64,000 bases of DNA from Erythrocercus mccallii (lineage: Eukaryota; Chordata; Aves; Passeriformes; Dicruridae), in the NCBI GenBank assembly GCA_013397435.1, contig VZRG01000203.1, forward strand, positions 682,001 through 746,000, in the 5' to 3' direction. Below the pieces are notes generated by a model that made no database searches, was not told where the DNA came from, and was given only the letters and a program-made list of their open reading frames with translations. The position numbers and the translations under genes were made by a program. This document shows positions 13,753 through 28,649 of this stretch, piece by piece (the first letter of the stretch is position 1; each line of letters opens with the position of its first letter).

Positions 13753-16024
13753 GGTTAATATTTTTAACTTTCAAACAAAGCCAAAAGTGATCCATTGCTT
13801 TGGAGCACTTTGTGGGAGGGAGGTATTGCTAAAAAATATCCCAAGATCCCATTCAAAATAAACCCTGCAATCTCTTCTGCCCCACCACTTGTGGGTTTGT
13901 TTTTGCCAGCACGCTGAATTTTTTTTAATTATTTAGATTCTTTTTTCCCATTTGACTGTAATGTAGAACAAACATTTACTCTCAAACAGAAACATAAAGC
14001 CAATGCATTCTTTGAATTGTTTTGCTGACTCTGTTCCTTCCACAACATAGTTTGGTTTTTAATGCTCACCACCCGTATCAAGCTGCTTTTAGGCAGCAGC
14101 ACAAGAAACTTCAGGATTTCACTTAATATTCAGTATTCCTCTCCCTAAGGAATGGTGGTGTCACATTTCAGCTTTTGCCTTGTATTTCTCATTGTCATGT
14201 GTCTCCATATGTTTTTTAAGACACAATTTAGGCAGAATATATTTCTGTGGGGCTCAGAGCAGCAAAAATGTGCTTCTAGCAAATAGAAAGAGGATGACAA
14301 TAGGGAAAAATGAAAGGAAGAACCAAAAACGGAAAAGTACTAGCAAGCAGGGTGTGATTGTCACTCCAATTCCCATTTTCAGTCTAAAATGTTTATAAAA
14401 AGTGGAATCTTAGCAATTATATCTGGGTGTTTTTGTTTTTGTAGCTAAGTGATTATATTTGACACAGCTTGAAGCCAGTTATGTTTATACAAGTGCGTGG
14501 GTTTAAGATGGAGAACTACAGTTTGCCAAAAGCCATTGAACTGAAAAAGTCACTGAAAGTCTTCATCTTACACCAGGAGAGGAGAAACACAGATACCAGT
14601 GCTGTGCTCCGACCAGACAGCTGAGAGAGAAAGCTGGGATTTTGCTGGTCATATTTCCTTAGAAATGGTATTTCCACAATACTTCAAAGAAACCCCTTTT
14701 TGTACTAAAGCCACTTCTAAAGCAGCAGCCATCAGAGGAAGCAGGATGAGACAAGAGAAGCAGGCGGGAGGAAGGACAGACCGCAATGCCAGGAGATGTC
14801 CACTCAGTCAGAGCCTCTCCAACATTCCCTCCTTTAAACACTCGGTTGGATATTTTCCTCCTGAAGACTTAAGCTTTAATAAGCACAGACTTTTACACCA
14901 CTCTGAGCAGGCTGACTTTTGCAAGCCCTATCCCTCACAGGCTGGGTCTCAGGAGCCTGGAGCTGACTCAGGACAACCATGGGCTCTCACCAGGGAGAGA
15001 AATGTGCCAGCAACTAAAAACTGAAAGAAAACCGTAAGCACGCCCCAGTCTGACAGCAGATGGTTTTCAAATTCTGGCCATTTGAGAGACAAAGGGGAGA
15101 GAAAGAGAGAAAGGGAAGGTATTGCTGTTGAGAAGAGATGACAAAGCAACAAATCCTGCAGCTGCTTTCAAGGGTGAAGAGGTGAGGTACATGTCAATTT
15201 TGCTACGACTGTAGAATTGAATTTCAACACAATAAAAGAAGATGAAAAAGAACAGAATTCCACATATGAAGTTCTATGGAAGAGCAGCTTTAGGTGAACA
15301 TGAAACTGTGATTTGAGAAGAACTATGAATATGATAAGTGAAGTAATGGTATTTTAGCATTTAAAGCTTCCAAGAGGTCAAAACTATTTTTCATTAGTTA
15401 CTTACTGTATGACCATCATACTGTATTTAAGAAGGAGAAACAGAAGCTGTTAGGTCACTGAAGAGAGCAGCCAGGAAATCCAAGCTACCCTTATGAAAAA
15501 TGTCCTTTACTATTTTAAGTTTACTTGGTTCAGACATCAGTAAGCATTAGCATGAGCAAAGACCAATCTTTTACATGGGAAAGGGTTAAAAAATATGAGA
15601 ATGCACACAACATAAATAGTTTGTGTTCAATCAAAGAATATCACTACAAGTAACATTGAGGAAGTGATGCTGTTCATCATTCCTAGGTGAGACCAGATAC
15701 CTCATTCCTCATAGAAGTCAGTCCAACCTTTCACCTGGCAATCAAACGCAACCTTCAAACTGTTAACCTAAGAAAGAGTGCTTCTAACAGGCATTATCAA
15801 TCCTCTTGTTTGAATCTTCTACTCAGAGAATATATGGGAAACATGCTGCTTTCCCCTTTATTGCAGCCTTAACAGACTATTATGATGCCTCTCCTCATTT
15901 TTCTCTCTGCTAAAAAATTGAAATCCCTTCCCCAACCTCTACCAACAGGTAGCATCCTCAGAATTTCTGAATATTCCTTTTGCTTTTGAACTGAAATCTC
16001 TTTTATGGTCCAAATTATCCCTCA

Positions 16025-16085
16025 GATACAGCACCCCACATGAGATACTGCTCTAGATGAGGCCCTCTCAAGGTTGTTTGGGTCC
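16025..16085 (-). mobile_element. Possible old CR1 fragment
   Basis: ACAGCACCCCACATGAGATA, ACTGCTCTAGATGAGGCC and CTCTCAAGG loosely resemble the antisense CR1 segment for 'cagtactccagatgtggcc'. The similarity is weak and unconfirmed. Confidence 0.3.
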
Positions 16086-18409
16086 TGAGGATTATTTGAC
16101 ATCTCTTTCAGACAACACTCCCAGTAAGTGTTTGCCTGTTACCCTGGCAAAGGCTTGCCATCAGTCCTTCAGCCTTGGCCAAGACGTGGCTGCCACATCT
16201 CACACCCTGGAGCGTACACATGAATGCAGGTAATGCATGAAAGGTAACGCTTTTACCTTAAATTATTTCAATTACTTAAACACGGGGAAGGAAGGGCAGG
16301 GATGATATTTTATAATGTTACTGGCCTTCAGCCTCTGCATAAGCAAAAAAACACCATCAAAAAACTCTTCAGGGTTTCATCACCAAATTTATCATACCAG
16401 AGATGAAAAACAAGCAGGGAACATTCACCCTAATTGCCTAGAATAATAAACCTTTTTGTCATTTGGGCATGAGACAAGATGACAAAAAAGCCTCAAATAT
16501 CCCAGCTGCTGGCTGTCTGAAGAAACTGCTTTGCTCCAGGTTGAGACCCCTTCCCACATGCCAAGATTCTGCAGAAGGCTTGCCAACTCCTCCACCATGG
16601 TTCTGAAAGTCAGTTTTATGAGAAGCAGAATGATGGAAGGGAAAGATTTGCAAGAGGATAATACAAATGATGTGCTTAGGAGTCCAGGAACAACCTTCAG
16701 CCTGGACTTGCCATGCTTCTGCTCAAGCACTGTTTGAGTAACAGTGTCAGCACAGGGGGAATAAACATGACATAATCCAACACCTCCTGATATTACTGCA
16801 CGTCACTTTAATCAGAGAAATAGCTCTGTGTCTGCCTGAAGTATTAGCAGTGACAATATACATATATATAGTTCAGCTGACCTTATACTTTCATGATAAA
16901 AAGAGTTGTGATGAGGAAGCACAGCTCTGCTAATATGACAAATTAGGAGGTTATAGAGAAGTGGACACACGACAAAGCCTAATTATAGAGGAGAAATAAT
17001 GGGTTATTGGCTCCTTTCTGTCAGTCCTGAATTGTTACATAAGTTCAGGCAGGAGAAAAAAAGAAGGAAGAGGCACTATACAGGCCCTTCACAATCAGCT
17101 CATCTCAACAGAATGACATGGATCTCTTAGGGCTTGGACATACCTCGGCATAGTTGCCAAGGGTATCCCTCTCCCTCCCACCCCATGCATGGAAGTTGAA
17201 CCAGTCTTATTTCATCTGCTGAGCCATTGTGGCTGGAAGAGTCCTAGTCATGCAAAAGATCCCTGGTTTTTGTTAGTATTTAAATGCAGTGCAGCAGCTG
17301 AATGCTAAGAGTTCAGCCATGCACGGGTGGAATTAACTTCAGCTGGCCAAGAAGGGTACAACCAGAGCTCTTAACTAGCAGTTTGACAAGCTTAGCAGTA
17401 AAAAGCCTGTGCAGAGCTTGTCCTAAGATCCTCCTTCTCTTTCTTAGTTTAACACGATACAATTTTCACAGGAAATAAGTGATCCTCATTAAAGATTTAG
17501 ATCTAACGACGTTGAGTTCTATTTAAGTGGAAAAAAATCAAGTTCTTAAGGAATCTCTTTGATGCATGTCAAGGAGTAGTAGTTTAGAGAGCAGCTGTAA
17601 CATATTCAAATAATAAAAATCGAGAAAAATCAGGAAAAAAAGTAACTCTGACATTGTTAAAGAGTTTAAATTCTAAAGCTATTCCTCTACTTCTCTTTTT
17701 AGACTGACATGAGATAAATCATATAGTCTGTGAGAGGATAAGATGTACAATTGAATATAAATAAAAAACTCCTGTTGATGTTCTCTCTACTTCTCCCCTT
17801 CCTTTCTCCAAGATGCTTGCAGGGTCCTTTCATCTTAACTATTTCCTGATTCTAGAACTTGTGATCCCTTAGGCCAGGCTGGATGTTCTCCTTGAAATGA
17901 GTCACCAACGCTGAGAAAACAGTAACTGGAGAGTCACTCTCTGAAATACTGAGATGACTTTCAGTGCAGTCTGTACAGAGAAAGAAGTACACACAAGTGT
18001 GCAAGTAGGTATTTCAAATCAGATGGTTATTTCTGGGTTTTTTTTCATCCCTGCCTTTCCTGAAAGCTGCGGTTTTACAAAAAGTTAGCGTTAACCCCAG
18101 CTGCTGCTGAGAGGGACTGATGTCATCTCTGATCCCTCATTTTCATTACTTCCTTTGGGCCGAAATTAGCATTTTTGGGCCATGGGTGAGCCAGAGGAGG
18201 GCATGGAGCCAGCTCACCACATGCCAGTGAGAGCTTGTTAGTGTCTCTGCAGCGCAAGAGCAAGGAAGGGAGAATGAGCTGGATCTTATCTTGCAGTAGC
18301 AGCCTATATTTAGATTTAAAGTGACTGTGAAACAGCACAGTGTAGATGTCACACCATGGTAACACTGCATGTGGTCTAGTCCTGTACATGTGTGTGTATA
18401 AGGATGTAC

Positions 18410-18427
18410 ATATATATATATATATAT
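18410..18427. repeat. (TA)9 microsatellite
   Basis: TA dinucleotide run followed by CATATATAT; GT-rich sequence lies just before it. Confidence 0.92.
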
Positions 18428-20349
18428 GCACATATATATTTATCTTCACACAGCTATACATGCACATACGTGACTATCCTCATGTTGCTGTGGGTGGAAG
18501 CATGACAGCTACCAGAGGACAAGTGGTGGGAGAAAACATCTCTGTCTCCCGGGTCAGGCACTCAGGGTATGGCAGGAAGGCTGCAGCTCACTCCCAGCTC
18601 CTCCGAGGACAGTTCCTATTCCTGTGGGGTTTCCCTTGTTTATCTGAAGGACTCAGTAGCTATGTGGGATCAAAAACAAGGCTGCTTTTATTATGCAGTA
18701 TGCTCAGCTTCTTGGAGCATGCATGATTCGGACAGAGAAATTTGGGGCTGCATAAAACATATTGTAATAGAACACCTGAAGGAAAACATGGTAATTATTA
18801 AAAACATATGCAAAACACTTCTGTGTATTACATGTGAAACAGATTCAGATGCTCTAGCCTGCTGGAATTACCAGAGGCAATGTCACCAACAGCCTAAATG
18901 TTAAAATTATTTTCAAATGAAAGCAAAAGCTTCAAGTAGGCTCACCTTTAGCTTTCTCCTCCCTGGGGCAGTGCATTCCCAGCAGGGGTGTTATCCTGCA
19001 TCTCTGTGGAAAGCATTATCTTCTCTGATAACAATGCAGCTTTTAACTGTGCTTTTCAAAACTACAAAGCAACACTGCAAAGTTCATTCTGAATAATTCT
19101 GTGAGAATTAAACAGTCCTGCAGTCTTTCATGTTTTAGATTAGGGACATTGTTTATTTTGCCTTCTGAAATTTGGTTTAAGGTCAATAAATACAACATCA
19201 GTAGAAACTGTATTTTCTTATATAAATAATAAACCAATGGGCTATCATAACTACCCTTTCCTTTTTATATTTTTTGATTTGTGCTCCTAGCTGATAATTA
19301 AATAAAAGAGAGTGCAACTGGATAAGCGAAAGTTGTAACAGAGAAATGGATACAGTTATCCACATCTCACATTCCAAAGGGAATTATTTAATTTTTTGAT
19401 GTAGTTTAACCCTCAGGATATTGTTCTCCAGGTGAAATTGAATACATTACAGTTCCTACTACAGTCTTTTTTCCTAGAAATAAGACTCAAGCATATTATT
19501 CAACCCTTACAGAAGCAGACTACATACATACCCTTACACTGTAAGATGAATTTAATAAAGCTGTTTATTGGAAAAAATAGTTGACAATATTTTGATTTGT
19601 GCTGACATGTGACAACCAAGAGGAGTGACCAATTTTAAAAACACCTTCTGGCAAGGTTTTGAAATCCACAAGCAGCATGGCAAATGAAAGCATTAAACAA
19701 AAAAACAAAACAAAAACAAACCACCACCATCATCAGAAAAAAAACCACCCCAAAATAATAAACCCCAACACTCCAACAAACAGAAAGAACCCATACTCTT
19801 TAAGGATGGAGTATGGAAAGGTAGAAAATTTTGGTGTTTCTAGTTTCTGAGAAGAATGCAAATGCACCTGAAGTGATAGGAAGAAACCTCTCCTGGAGTC
19901 TTTTAGAATTCCTCTGCAATGGGCTACACATATTGTATTTCTATATATTGTATGTATAATACATGCATAAATACATGTATTGTATTTATATATTCATATA
20001 TACAACCTGCTGTCCATAACATAGTTTGAGTGCCTGTGTCTCCTACCTCACAACTCACACTCAGCTGAACCAATTCAGCACAACCCAGTTTACTTAGTGC
20101 TTCTGTTTCTAAATCAAAATCCAACTCAGGAAAAGCTGAAAATCCTCACCATGACTCAGGAAAAGTAGGCAAGCTTCCCTAAATTAAGCAGAGAAGCATC
20201 AGGTCACTGCAAACACCCAGGGGTATGTGTCACACGGGAATCTCAGTGCCAGGGATGAGGCAGTACAGGTAGATGTAGATTTGAGTGTCCTTTCACAGCA
20301 TGGCTTCTCTCAGACTGACCCAAAAAACCCAACCGGTATATATTTTTAT

Positions 20350-20350
<1 letters not shown>

Positions 20351-20382
<32 letters not shown>
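20351..20382. repeat. (TA)6(CA)10 compound microsatellite
   Basis: A TA run passes directly into a CA run. Confidence 0.95.
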
Positions 20383-23300
20383 TAGCAAGATCAGTAAATA
20401 CAAGCATATCTATAGAATATCAGAACAGCCACAAAAGGAATGACGGGCAACAGCTAGTCACCTTTAAAGAAGCTGGCGTCAATTCTCCCCAGATATATTT
20501 GTGATCAGCAAATGAGGTTGCTTGAATTAAAAAATTTAGAAGTTTTGACCATTTTGCAACTGCGAGCCTCTCTCAATGTAGGCTTGTTGAACAGTATATG
20601 GTTTTATTGCAGAACTACACTTACAATACATTTCACTAGATTAGTTCAGACCTTGCTACATTGCAGGGGAGAAGGCTAGTTACAAATTAGTTTTAAGTCA
20701 AGAAATCCTATCCAGTGTTGTATTTATCAATATGCTTGTGAAGTGAAGACTTACAAGCAACTATGTGCTATATGGTTGCTAGTACAAACCAATTTCTTCT
20801 AAATCAAGGTCAACAGTGAAAGGGAGGCATCTCCAGAGGGTTGCTCCTTGCACTTAAAATCCTTAATCCCTGCACAGTCCTTTACACTTTGTTGCATTTA
20901 AGGTCTTTAACTGTCAAAGAAATCAGCAGTTCTCTGAACAGAAAAGTAAGGAGAGCTGTGTAAATATATTTACAACCAATCTCTTCCTACCAACACCTCC
21001 AGCACCTTGTGGTATTTTGCGAGGGATCTTGGATACAGTTTTGAAGAAAGCATAGAAGTATTTACCAAGGCTTGATGCCCTCATTTAGTTCTACCTTGCC
21101 TTTCTGGTTAATATAGAAAGCTACCATAAACTCCAGCTGCTCAGTGTATCACAAGCCCTTGTAAAGAACACATAAATGGACACTTGCCTAAATTAAACAG
21201 CAACAATATGGTGGTCTGCACTGAGTGAATGTGATGTGTTTATGAACAGCACTTACTAAAATACACTCTACCTCTCCAACTTTTAATAATATTTAACTTA
21301 TCTCTTTCTTTCAACAAAAACTATTTAGGAAAAACAATACAGGAATAATCATCATGTTCCAAACACTAATGAATCTTTCTGGGAGGTCACCTACCATACA
21401 AGCAACATGGAGCCACACAGCAATTATTCAGCCTGCAGCAGTGATGGAGAACTACATCCCTTACAAAAATAGCTTCAGCTTATTCTTTGAACTATTTTTA
21501 AGACTTAAACAGCAACAAGAAGTCTGACAAAAGCTGATACCAGTAAAGAAATATCAACAAAGAAATAGAGAACACGGGTTGTGTGCACTGTCTGCCTTAG
21601 GGGGAAATGAAGGAGCTTCACAAGGTGCTCTGCATCTTCAGAAGTCTGCAGTTCCACTGGGACTTTTGGCATGGTAATAGACACATCTAAGTCTCTGAAC
21701 TTTTCCATTGGATTCAATGCAAGCACACATGTGTAACAAACTCTGCCTGATTGCATCTCATGGGCAAACCCATTTTATAGGTGTTCATTTCCTACTGGAG
21801 TCATTTGAGTGCTGTTGCAGGTTTACAGTTACCAGCCACCTCTATTTAAATCTCTTCTACATTCTATGGAAATTATTGCTCTATTACACTACCTCTGAAT
21901 GATAAATATATGTAATGTATTCAATATGTAATATGATATAATAAAAAATCTAAACAACTGAGTTTGATTAAAAAGCAGCCTTTAAGGAGATCACCCTCAC
22001 AATATAATATTTCATATACAGACTTCTGCTGGAGAAAGGCATATTTATCAATTATCTCTATCTATACTTCCTGGCCTAACCCAAAATATAGTTATGAAAG
22101 TATCAGGTTTCGAAAGTAAATCCAAGCCACTGGTCCTCAAAATCCCAAATCCTTGATATTGTTTAAATGTAAGATTCATCTTTAAACGGATTAGGTAAAT
22201 TATTGGTCAAACCCAGATACTTCAACTTCCCAGAAATTAGTCTTTAATGTGCACCTTTTTCAAAGACACAAGGAAAAAAACTTTCCCAGATTCTATCTGT
22301 AGTTTCCCATGTGCTGGCTTCCAAGCTACTACACAATCAGTTTCTCTTCCTGTCTTGAAAACATGTTTTATTTTGATGGCAATTTTATTTGTTGTTTTAA
22401 AATTTTAAACAGTGGCAATAAAACTAATTATTTTTAGTTTATTGAAGATTAAGAACCTCAGTTACTCAAATGCATGACATCTTAATTAGTTAGGCACAGA
22501 GAGCAGCAGCCTAAATAAAAATCTCACAGCTGAATGTACTCACATTTGGTATGCAAACAATTTTATATGTGACCAATATGGCAAACTACACATAAATCAG
22601 AAAACTAAAATTATACAGCAATGCCCAGAAGAACACCACTAAGAATTTTATATCATAAACCTCATACACTGAGAATCTGTCTCGGTCATCCTTCTTGCAT
22701 TTCCAGTCTCTTTCCAAAGACATTTTCCCTGAATACCATAAGCCATCAAAGCCCTGAAATAGCCATGCAAAGATGTTGTGACAGACCTTTTTGTAAGCAC
22801 TAACTAAACCCAAATTAGGAGTACACTTATGTATGCAAATGCAAAGAATGATTATCTTGTTTTAAGCCTCCTGAATAAATTCCTTTAATTGAGAAGAATT
22901 ACTCATTTTATAGGGTTGAAAGCTGAGGTAGCCATTTGAGCCTTAGCAGTGACATTGCCCTGACTAAACGCTTACAAAGCAGTCATCTGTATCTCAGCTA
23001 GTTGCCCTAGGCTGAACTCACAGTCAATGGAGAAATTTAGGCTTCCTAAAATAGATGTCTAGAATAGATCAGATTAATCACATTCTAGAGAAGCCAATTT
23101 GTATCCCCTGATTGTACTGAAAGTCTATTGGGAAGGAGCTCAGCTGTAGACCTGCTCTGCCATGCGTGGCTCAAGTCAGGCAGAATGCATCCCACTCTAA
23201 GTGCCTATCAGCTTTCACATGCCTTTCATTTGGAAATCTGATCCCGTGTTTACTAAAATGAAAGTGAAAATGAGCTTTCTCATTACAGTAACATATTTAA

Positions 23301-26300
23301 ATATAGTTACAAAGTTGTTTAGTGATACGTTCTACTCACATGCATTTACTTGTGCTATGATTATTCATCAGTTTCACGTCATCTTTTAACCACACTTAAC
23401 CAGTTTTGCTGAGAACAGAAGCGAGAGAAATACCTAGACTTGCATTTTCTAAAGAACCTATTAACTGGCACCACAGAGAGCCACAGTGAAGATCCCATAG
23501 AGCCTCCTCAGTTTCAGACTCATTCAGCATTCACATGAGGCTGCTGCTAAAAGTGCCAGGGACAGGCAGGAATTGTGAACATATGATGACACTTAGTTTC
23601 ATATTCCCATTTTTTCAACAGATGGTCTGAGTGAGTGCTTTTCTTAGTGCTTTGCAAGTACCAATAGTTGAGTCCTAATTTAGATGTGGATAGATTAAAA
23701 CAAACTGTTTATCTTCAGTTAAGAAGCACATTTCCAAATGCTAATCTTCAAAATTAGTAAATGTAACATAACTTCATAAAAATACATTCTCATTTCACTT
23801 TAACTTTGGCTTCCTCCTGTCACAGATTCATCATGGTCTTTTTTTTCCATGCCTCAAAACTGGTGTGAAAAACATAACAGATGTGATGGATAAATGAAAG
23901 ATTTCATCCCACTGTCCTAAGAAAAGAGAGGACGGAAAGAAAGCGCTTTTGCCTCATAGCTGACACCCACCTATCAAGAACAGCAAACGTGACAGGCCAC
24001 CACAAACATAATGAAAACAGTTTTAACAAACAGCATGCCTATTCCATCAAGTCCCACAGATAAGCAAGGCTTGCACTGCACTCAGTACCTTTGCTTTTCC
24101 TAGCCTACCACCACCAATTCAGCCACAGCAATTTAGTTCCAGCCCCAGAGTACACTGAATAATGCAGTTAAATATTCTTTTACTACCCCTCTGGATCCCA
24201 ATACTGATCTTCTATATCTGATTTAGATAAGCACCTTATTTCACAAATCTTACTACTATTTGCAATCAACCATATCTTTAATCAATGTCCATGTTGGTTG
24301 CCTCCTATTTCACTTTGCCTTTGGCTGCACATGTCAAGTTGCATTGTCCTTGAAGGACAGTGATTGAAAGTAATGTGAAATGAAATCACCTACCTAATTT
24401 TGACCCATGGTCTTCTGATAGGAAAGCAAACCCAAACAAATTCCCATCAGCAAGATTCTGTATTGAGGGACTGAAAATCTCCATGATGGAGCACCTTAGA
24501 CTCATTTCTTACAATGAGGACACTTGCTCACCATTTGTCTTCTAAAGCAATTTGTCAGGATACTGACCCTATCCGAAATGCATCACACATGAAAATTAAC
24601 AACAGACACAGGTACTCAATCAAAGAGTAAGGCAAGGATAAAAAAAAAAAGGATGGCAAAAATCATATATAGAGGATAGGGTACCATTCAGATGTGGATC
24701 CAAAATATCTCCAGTGTGGGTCAGACTGTTGCTTAAGAACAAGCATAAGCATAAACAACAACTAATGGTTGTTTCGGGGTAGGATATTTTCAAGTGAAGC
24801 GTGCAGACAAACCAGTTTAACCTTTTTAAAGTCCAGCAGATATATTGTCATCTTTGGACCTGCAGCTAGATTAAGGTCATTCTATGTTGCTAAGTGCCCT
24901 GTATGAGTAGATGCTGACAGATGATCATCTGGAAAAACAGCTATCAGTCACAATCAATACATCATTCTAAATCTTCCCTTCAGAAGTTACTATTTTTAAT
25001 CTGGAAAATGACACCAATCTGACCTAACAAGTAAAAATCCTATAACAACTATACAGCAAAAGAGTGGTGGCACATTATTCAGCCAGAATACACAGTTCTT
25101 GCTTTGAGAGATTCTGAAAATGGATGCACGTATGAACGAGGAAGAAGAAACCCTGTGGGAAGATAAAGAAGCTAGGGTAATAGGAAACTACTCAAATTAA
25201 TCCACTTGCTAGTCTATTAATACACATTTTACAGTTGTTCTGCTAGCTTAATAATGCTGTTTCTTAGCCCTCACACTAAGCAGATGGGATGCAGCCCTCT
25301 GATCCTTAAATTAGAAACCATGCAACTTTATGCTGACAAAATGTTTAATCATCCAGGACACAAAGTCTACCACTGTCAGAATTTGAATTCAGTGACATAA
25401 TTCCATGGTGTGATCAGATAAAGAAAGGGAAATAATATGATTTTCAAAAGCCCAGATTCTAGTAATCTTTGTTGCTAGTAACAAACTGGCAGAAAGCAGA
25501 ATGAAAACAAGATAATGGCAGAAGACAATGAAAATTCTCAATTCTCTCCACGCAAAGGGCTCTCTGCTGGTGTTCAGTGTTTCCCAGCAGTCGTATTATT
25601 AGGGTCCCAAGTTCCTGATCTTTCTGGTATTAGTTAATGACAAAAATTCACTTGCCTACAGGCAAAGAGCTCTTGTTGACAAGAATGTTAATTCTTAAGC
25701 ATAGGAAGGAGAAGGCATCACCTGCTTATAATGCCAAATTAAAAACTGAATAAAATTATTTAATTCTGTATTGGGTTTACTACCGCATAAATAATAATTC
25801 CATAAGAAAATGCACTTTTCATCTAAAATCAGCAACCACTGAACATTTATTTTTCCAGGTGGCCTTTATTAATTCTGTACTTAACAGTTTGAAATGGCAT
25901 TTTCCCCTTCTGCTTTGGACAACTTCTGCTGGTGTATGTGAAGTTTCCTCCTTACAAAAATCTCCCACAAAGAAATTCTCACTTTAATAAAGAAACAGTG
26001 GCAAAAGGAATTAAATATTTTCCTAGGTAGGCTTACTTCATATGGTCCAGCAACTACAATTCTTGTAGAATTATGCCTCTAATAAAAATTTCTCCAATCC
26101 AAGCAAAAACCTTCTTGCCATGCCCTTTGTCTGCTTTATGTAGTTACACCCTGGCAACTCTCATCACAAGGTTCAGTTGCTCAATATTACTTTTATATTA
26201 CTGAACTACAGAAAAATGCTCTTTATTACTGATTGTAACAAAACAACCCCGTGAAGTGCTATGGTACACACAGATCCATGCCTCATTCCACCCCTCCTAG

Positions 26301-28552
26301 CTCTGGTAAGAGCCCTCTGGAATTATACACATACTTTTGTTGCTTCATTGCACTGCATGCTGCTCAACTGAAGAGGGGAAGGATTATTTTGGCATGTGCT
26401 GAACCGATCCAGGATGGTCAGCTCTTACAGCTGACCCTTGTGAAGGCAATCAAAGAGAAGAGCACGTATGTGTGGAGGGTGTCAGCACGTCCCACGTCAG
26501 TGAGAAAACCTGCACAGCTTTTCTCTGCCAGCTCACTGGGAGAAGGGCACAGTCTGTAATTTCAACAGCAAATAGTAGAGCATTGAGTGTAAGGAGTGTA
26601 AAACAGCAGGTGAGATGTTTGCTGCAGACTGCTTGGCACAAGGGGCAGGTGAGGTGACCCCTGCAAACTACAGTTCAAAAGTGCTGCAGCAAAAGGTCTT
26701 AGGGATGCAATACCTGGCATTATGTCAAAAACATTTCAAGGTAAAGAAAAGCTTGTGTATCCCAGAATTTAGGAGTGTTCCTAAACTCACTAGCATTGCA
26801 AAGGTTAAAGGAAAGCTTAAAAAGCAGGTGTGGCAACACAAATAAATGGAAAATATGCTAGAGGATTCTTACATGCTTCTCTCCCTTCCTTGCACTTCAT
26901 TAGAGAAGACTGTGGGTTTGTACTGGATTCTCAGGAGTGCTGAGGGACTAGCAGGGCTGATGAGAGAGGCGACCAGTGTATCAAAATGCTTACAACTTTA
27001 TTATGCATTTCTTTCAAGCATTCAGGCAGCCTGACAGTCCTCTCCTTCCCTTTGCACCCTGAACATCTGCCATTTCCAGTTCCTACTGCTTGTCCAATTT
27101 CATGAAGTCATTAGATTTTAATGACTTATTGACATATAAAGAGCTGCTCTAAGGTATCAAGTGCTTTATAAGTCACTGATGACAACTTGCTAGAAGGGCT
27201 GTGCTTCTTTTGCTCTCTATACATAGCTCAAACTATAGCTTGAGCAAGGGCATATTCCTGCACCTTGATCCTGGCTGAGGATGGACCATCCAAGTGATGC
27301 CTCCTGGCCAAGAACTAGTCCACAGTCACACCTTGGAAAGCAGTACCATTTCATACATCTTTACTTCCACATTATTTACATGTAGGTCTTGCTCAGGGTT
27401 GCTCAGATTCTGTCTCACAGAGGGAAACAGACCTCAGTAGGAAACAGCCCTTCCCTGCAGCAATGAGCAGGGAAAGGGCTGGACTCACTCTCAAGTACTG
27501 CTTCCAAGTTACCTCCCTGAAGCTAAAGAAGTACTTAACTAGTGTCAATGCAAAGACTGAGACTACTTAAACACTGAAATCAAGCTAAGGCTTGATCCCT
27601 ATTTGGCAGAGTACTTTATCTTTATTTGGTTGTTTTTCTTTAAAGCTGGCAGAAAACCCCAGAACAGCTGGGTTTTTTGTAAGAGCTGGTATGTCAGGAA
27701 ACCTAGCCCAAATGACCCCAAGTCTTGAAGATGGATTTCACCCTTTGCTCCCACAAAGTACAATAAACTTCAGGGCAATATGAGTTTGCACTTATACCCT
27801 GGAGCCTGTAGGTGTGCTGACCATAAACCAGACAGGAATCCCAAGTGCAAGAACAGCAGAGCTAGTTCCATAACGCTTTAAAAGATGGTATTGTGGTAGG
27901 AAAAAAAAAGTTTTGAAGGATTTAAAAAGGGATGAGGAAGTCTAGAAATCCCCAAACATCATACCTCTTCAAGACAATTTTTGCTTTCCTTTGAATCTAA
28001 TCAGTATTTTAATAATGTTAATTGTTTTTTTGGGACAGTCAGTCATTTGGGCCTTCTGCACGCATATCTGCTTGCCCTTGGGTTGTATGTAGAGAGAGCT
28101 CCTGTTTACAGAAGTCTTCACTACAACTTATTTTTTACACTCAGACCACTTTTAAAAGTTACATAGTTGGACTATAAGCAAGAGGACAGAAAAATGAAAG
28201 ATGTTAAAAAAATGAGGTCAAAGCAGGGACAGCTCTCAGCAAGATTTTCCACATATGCAAAATCTAGACTCAGTGTTTTGCAAACAACAATAGAGAGGAA
28301 GATCCAAAGGGATGTGAAGGAAATTGCAGTGTTGAGAGGCTGTGAGGCTCAGTCATTGCAGACAGACAGGAACAGTAGTCAGTTGGAGACTAATGGAAAC
28401 TTGAGTCAGACTAAAATCAACTGTTGCATTCTTGAGCCTTGTTGAATAAAATTTGCTCCAGATTAGCTCTGAAATAATGCTCAGGATGTAGCTGTCATAA
28501 GGGAGAAGGTGTCTTGATGGCCACAAGCTGCACGAGTAGAGGCTGGTGGGTG

Positions 28553-28648
28553 CTGAGCTGCGCTCAATCTCACTGCCCATGTCGCTGACAAAAAATTGAA
28601 CAAGACTGGTCCCAAAACCAACCCCTGGGGAACAGCACTCGTCATTCA
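28553..28648 (-). mobile_element. CR1 LINE internal fragment
   Basis: CTCAATCTCACTGCCCATG, TCGCTGACAAA, AACAAGACTGGTCCCA, CCCCTGGGGAACA and CACTCGTCA match, in order, the antisense of the reverse-transcriptase ORF end of avian CR1. The flanks are not recognisable. Confidence 0.82.
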
Positions 28649-28649
28649 T

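Larger units (their letters stand above)
8801..28552 (-). other. Intronic DNA (inferred AFAP1 intron 1)
   Basis: About 20 kb of AT-rich DNA without a recognisable exon. It holds a T19 run (13734-13752), TA and TA/CA microsatellites (18410-18427 and 20351-20382), an A-rich CAAA/ACC stretch near 19700-19770 and a doubtful CR1-like piece near 16025-16085. I looked for AFAP1 exon 2 on the minus strand and did not see it. Confidence 0.4.

Noticed and set aside
14599..15024. 141-codon plus-strand open frame
   Set aside because: No recognisable family or splice signals; low-complexity, chance-like composition.
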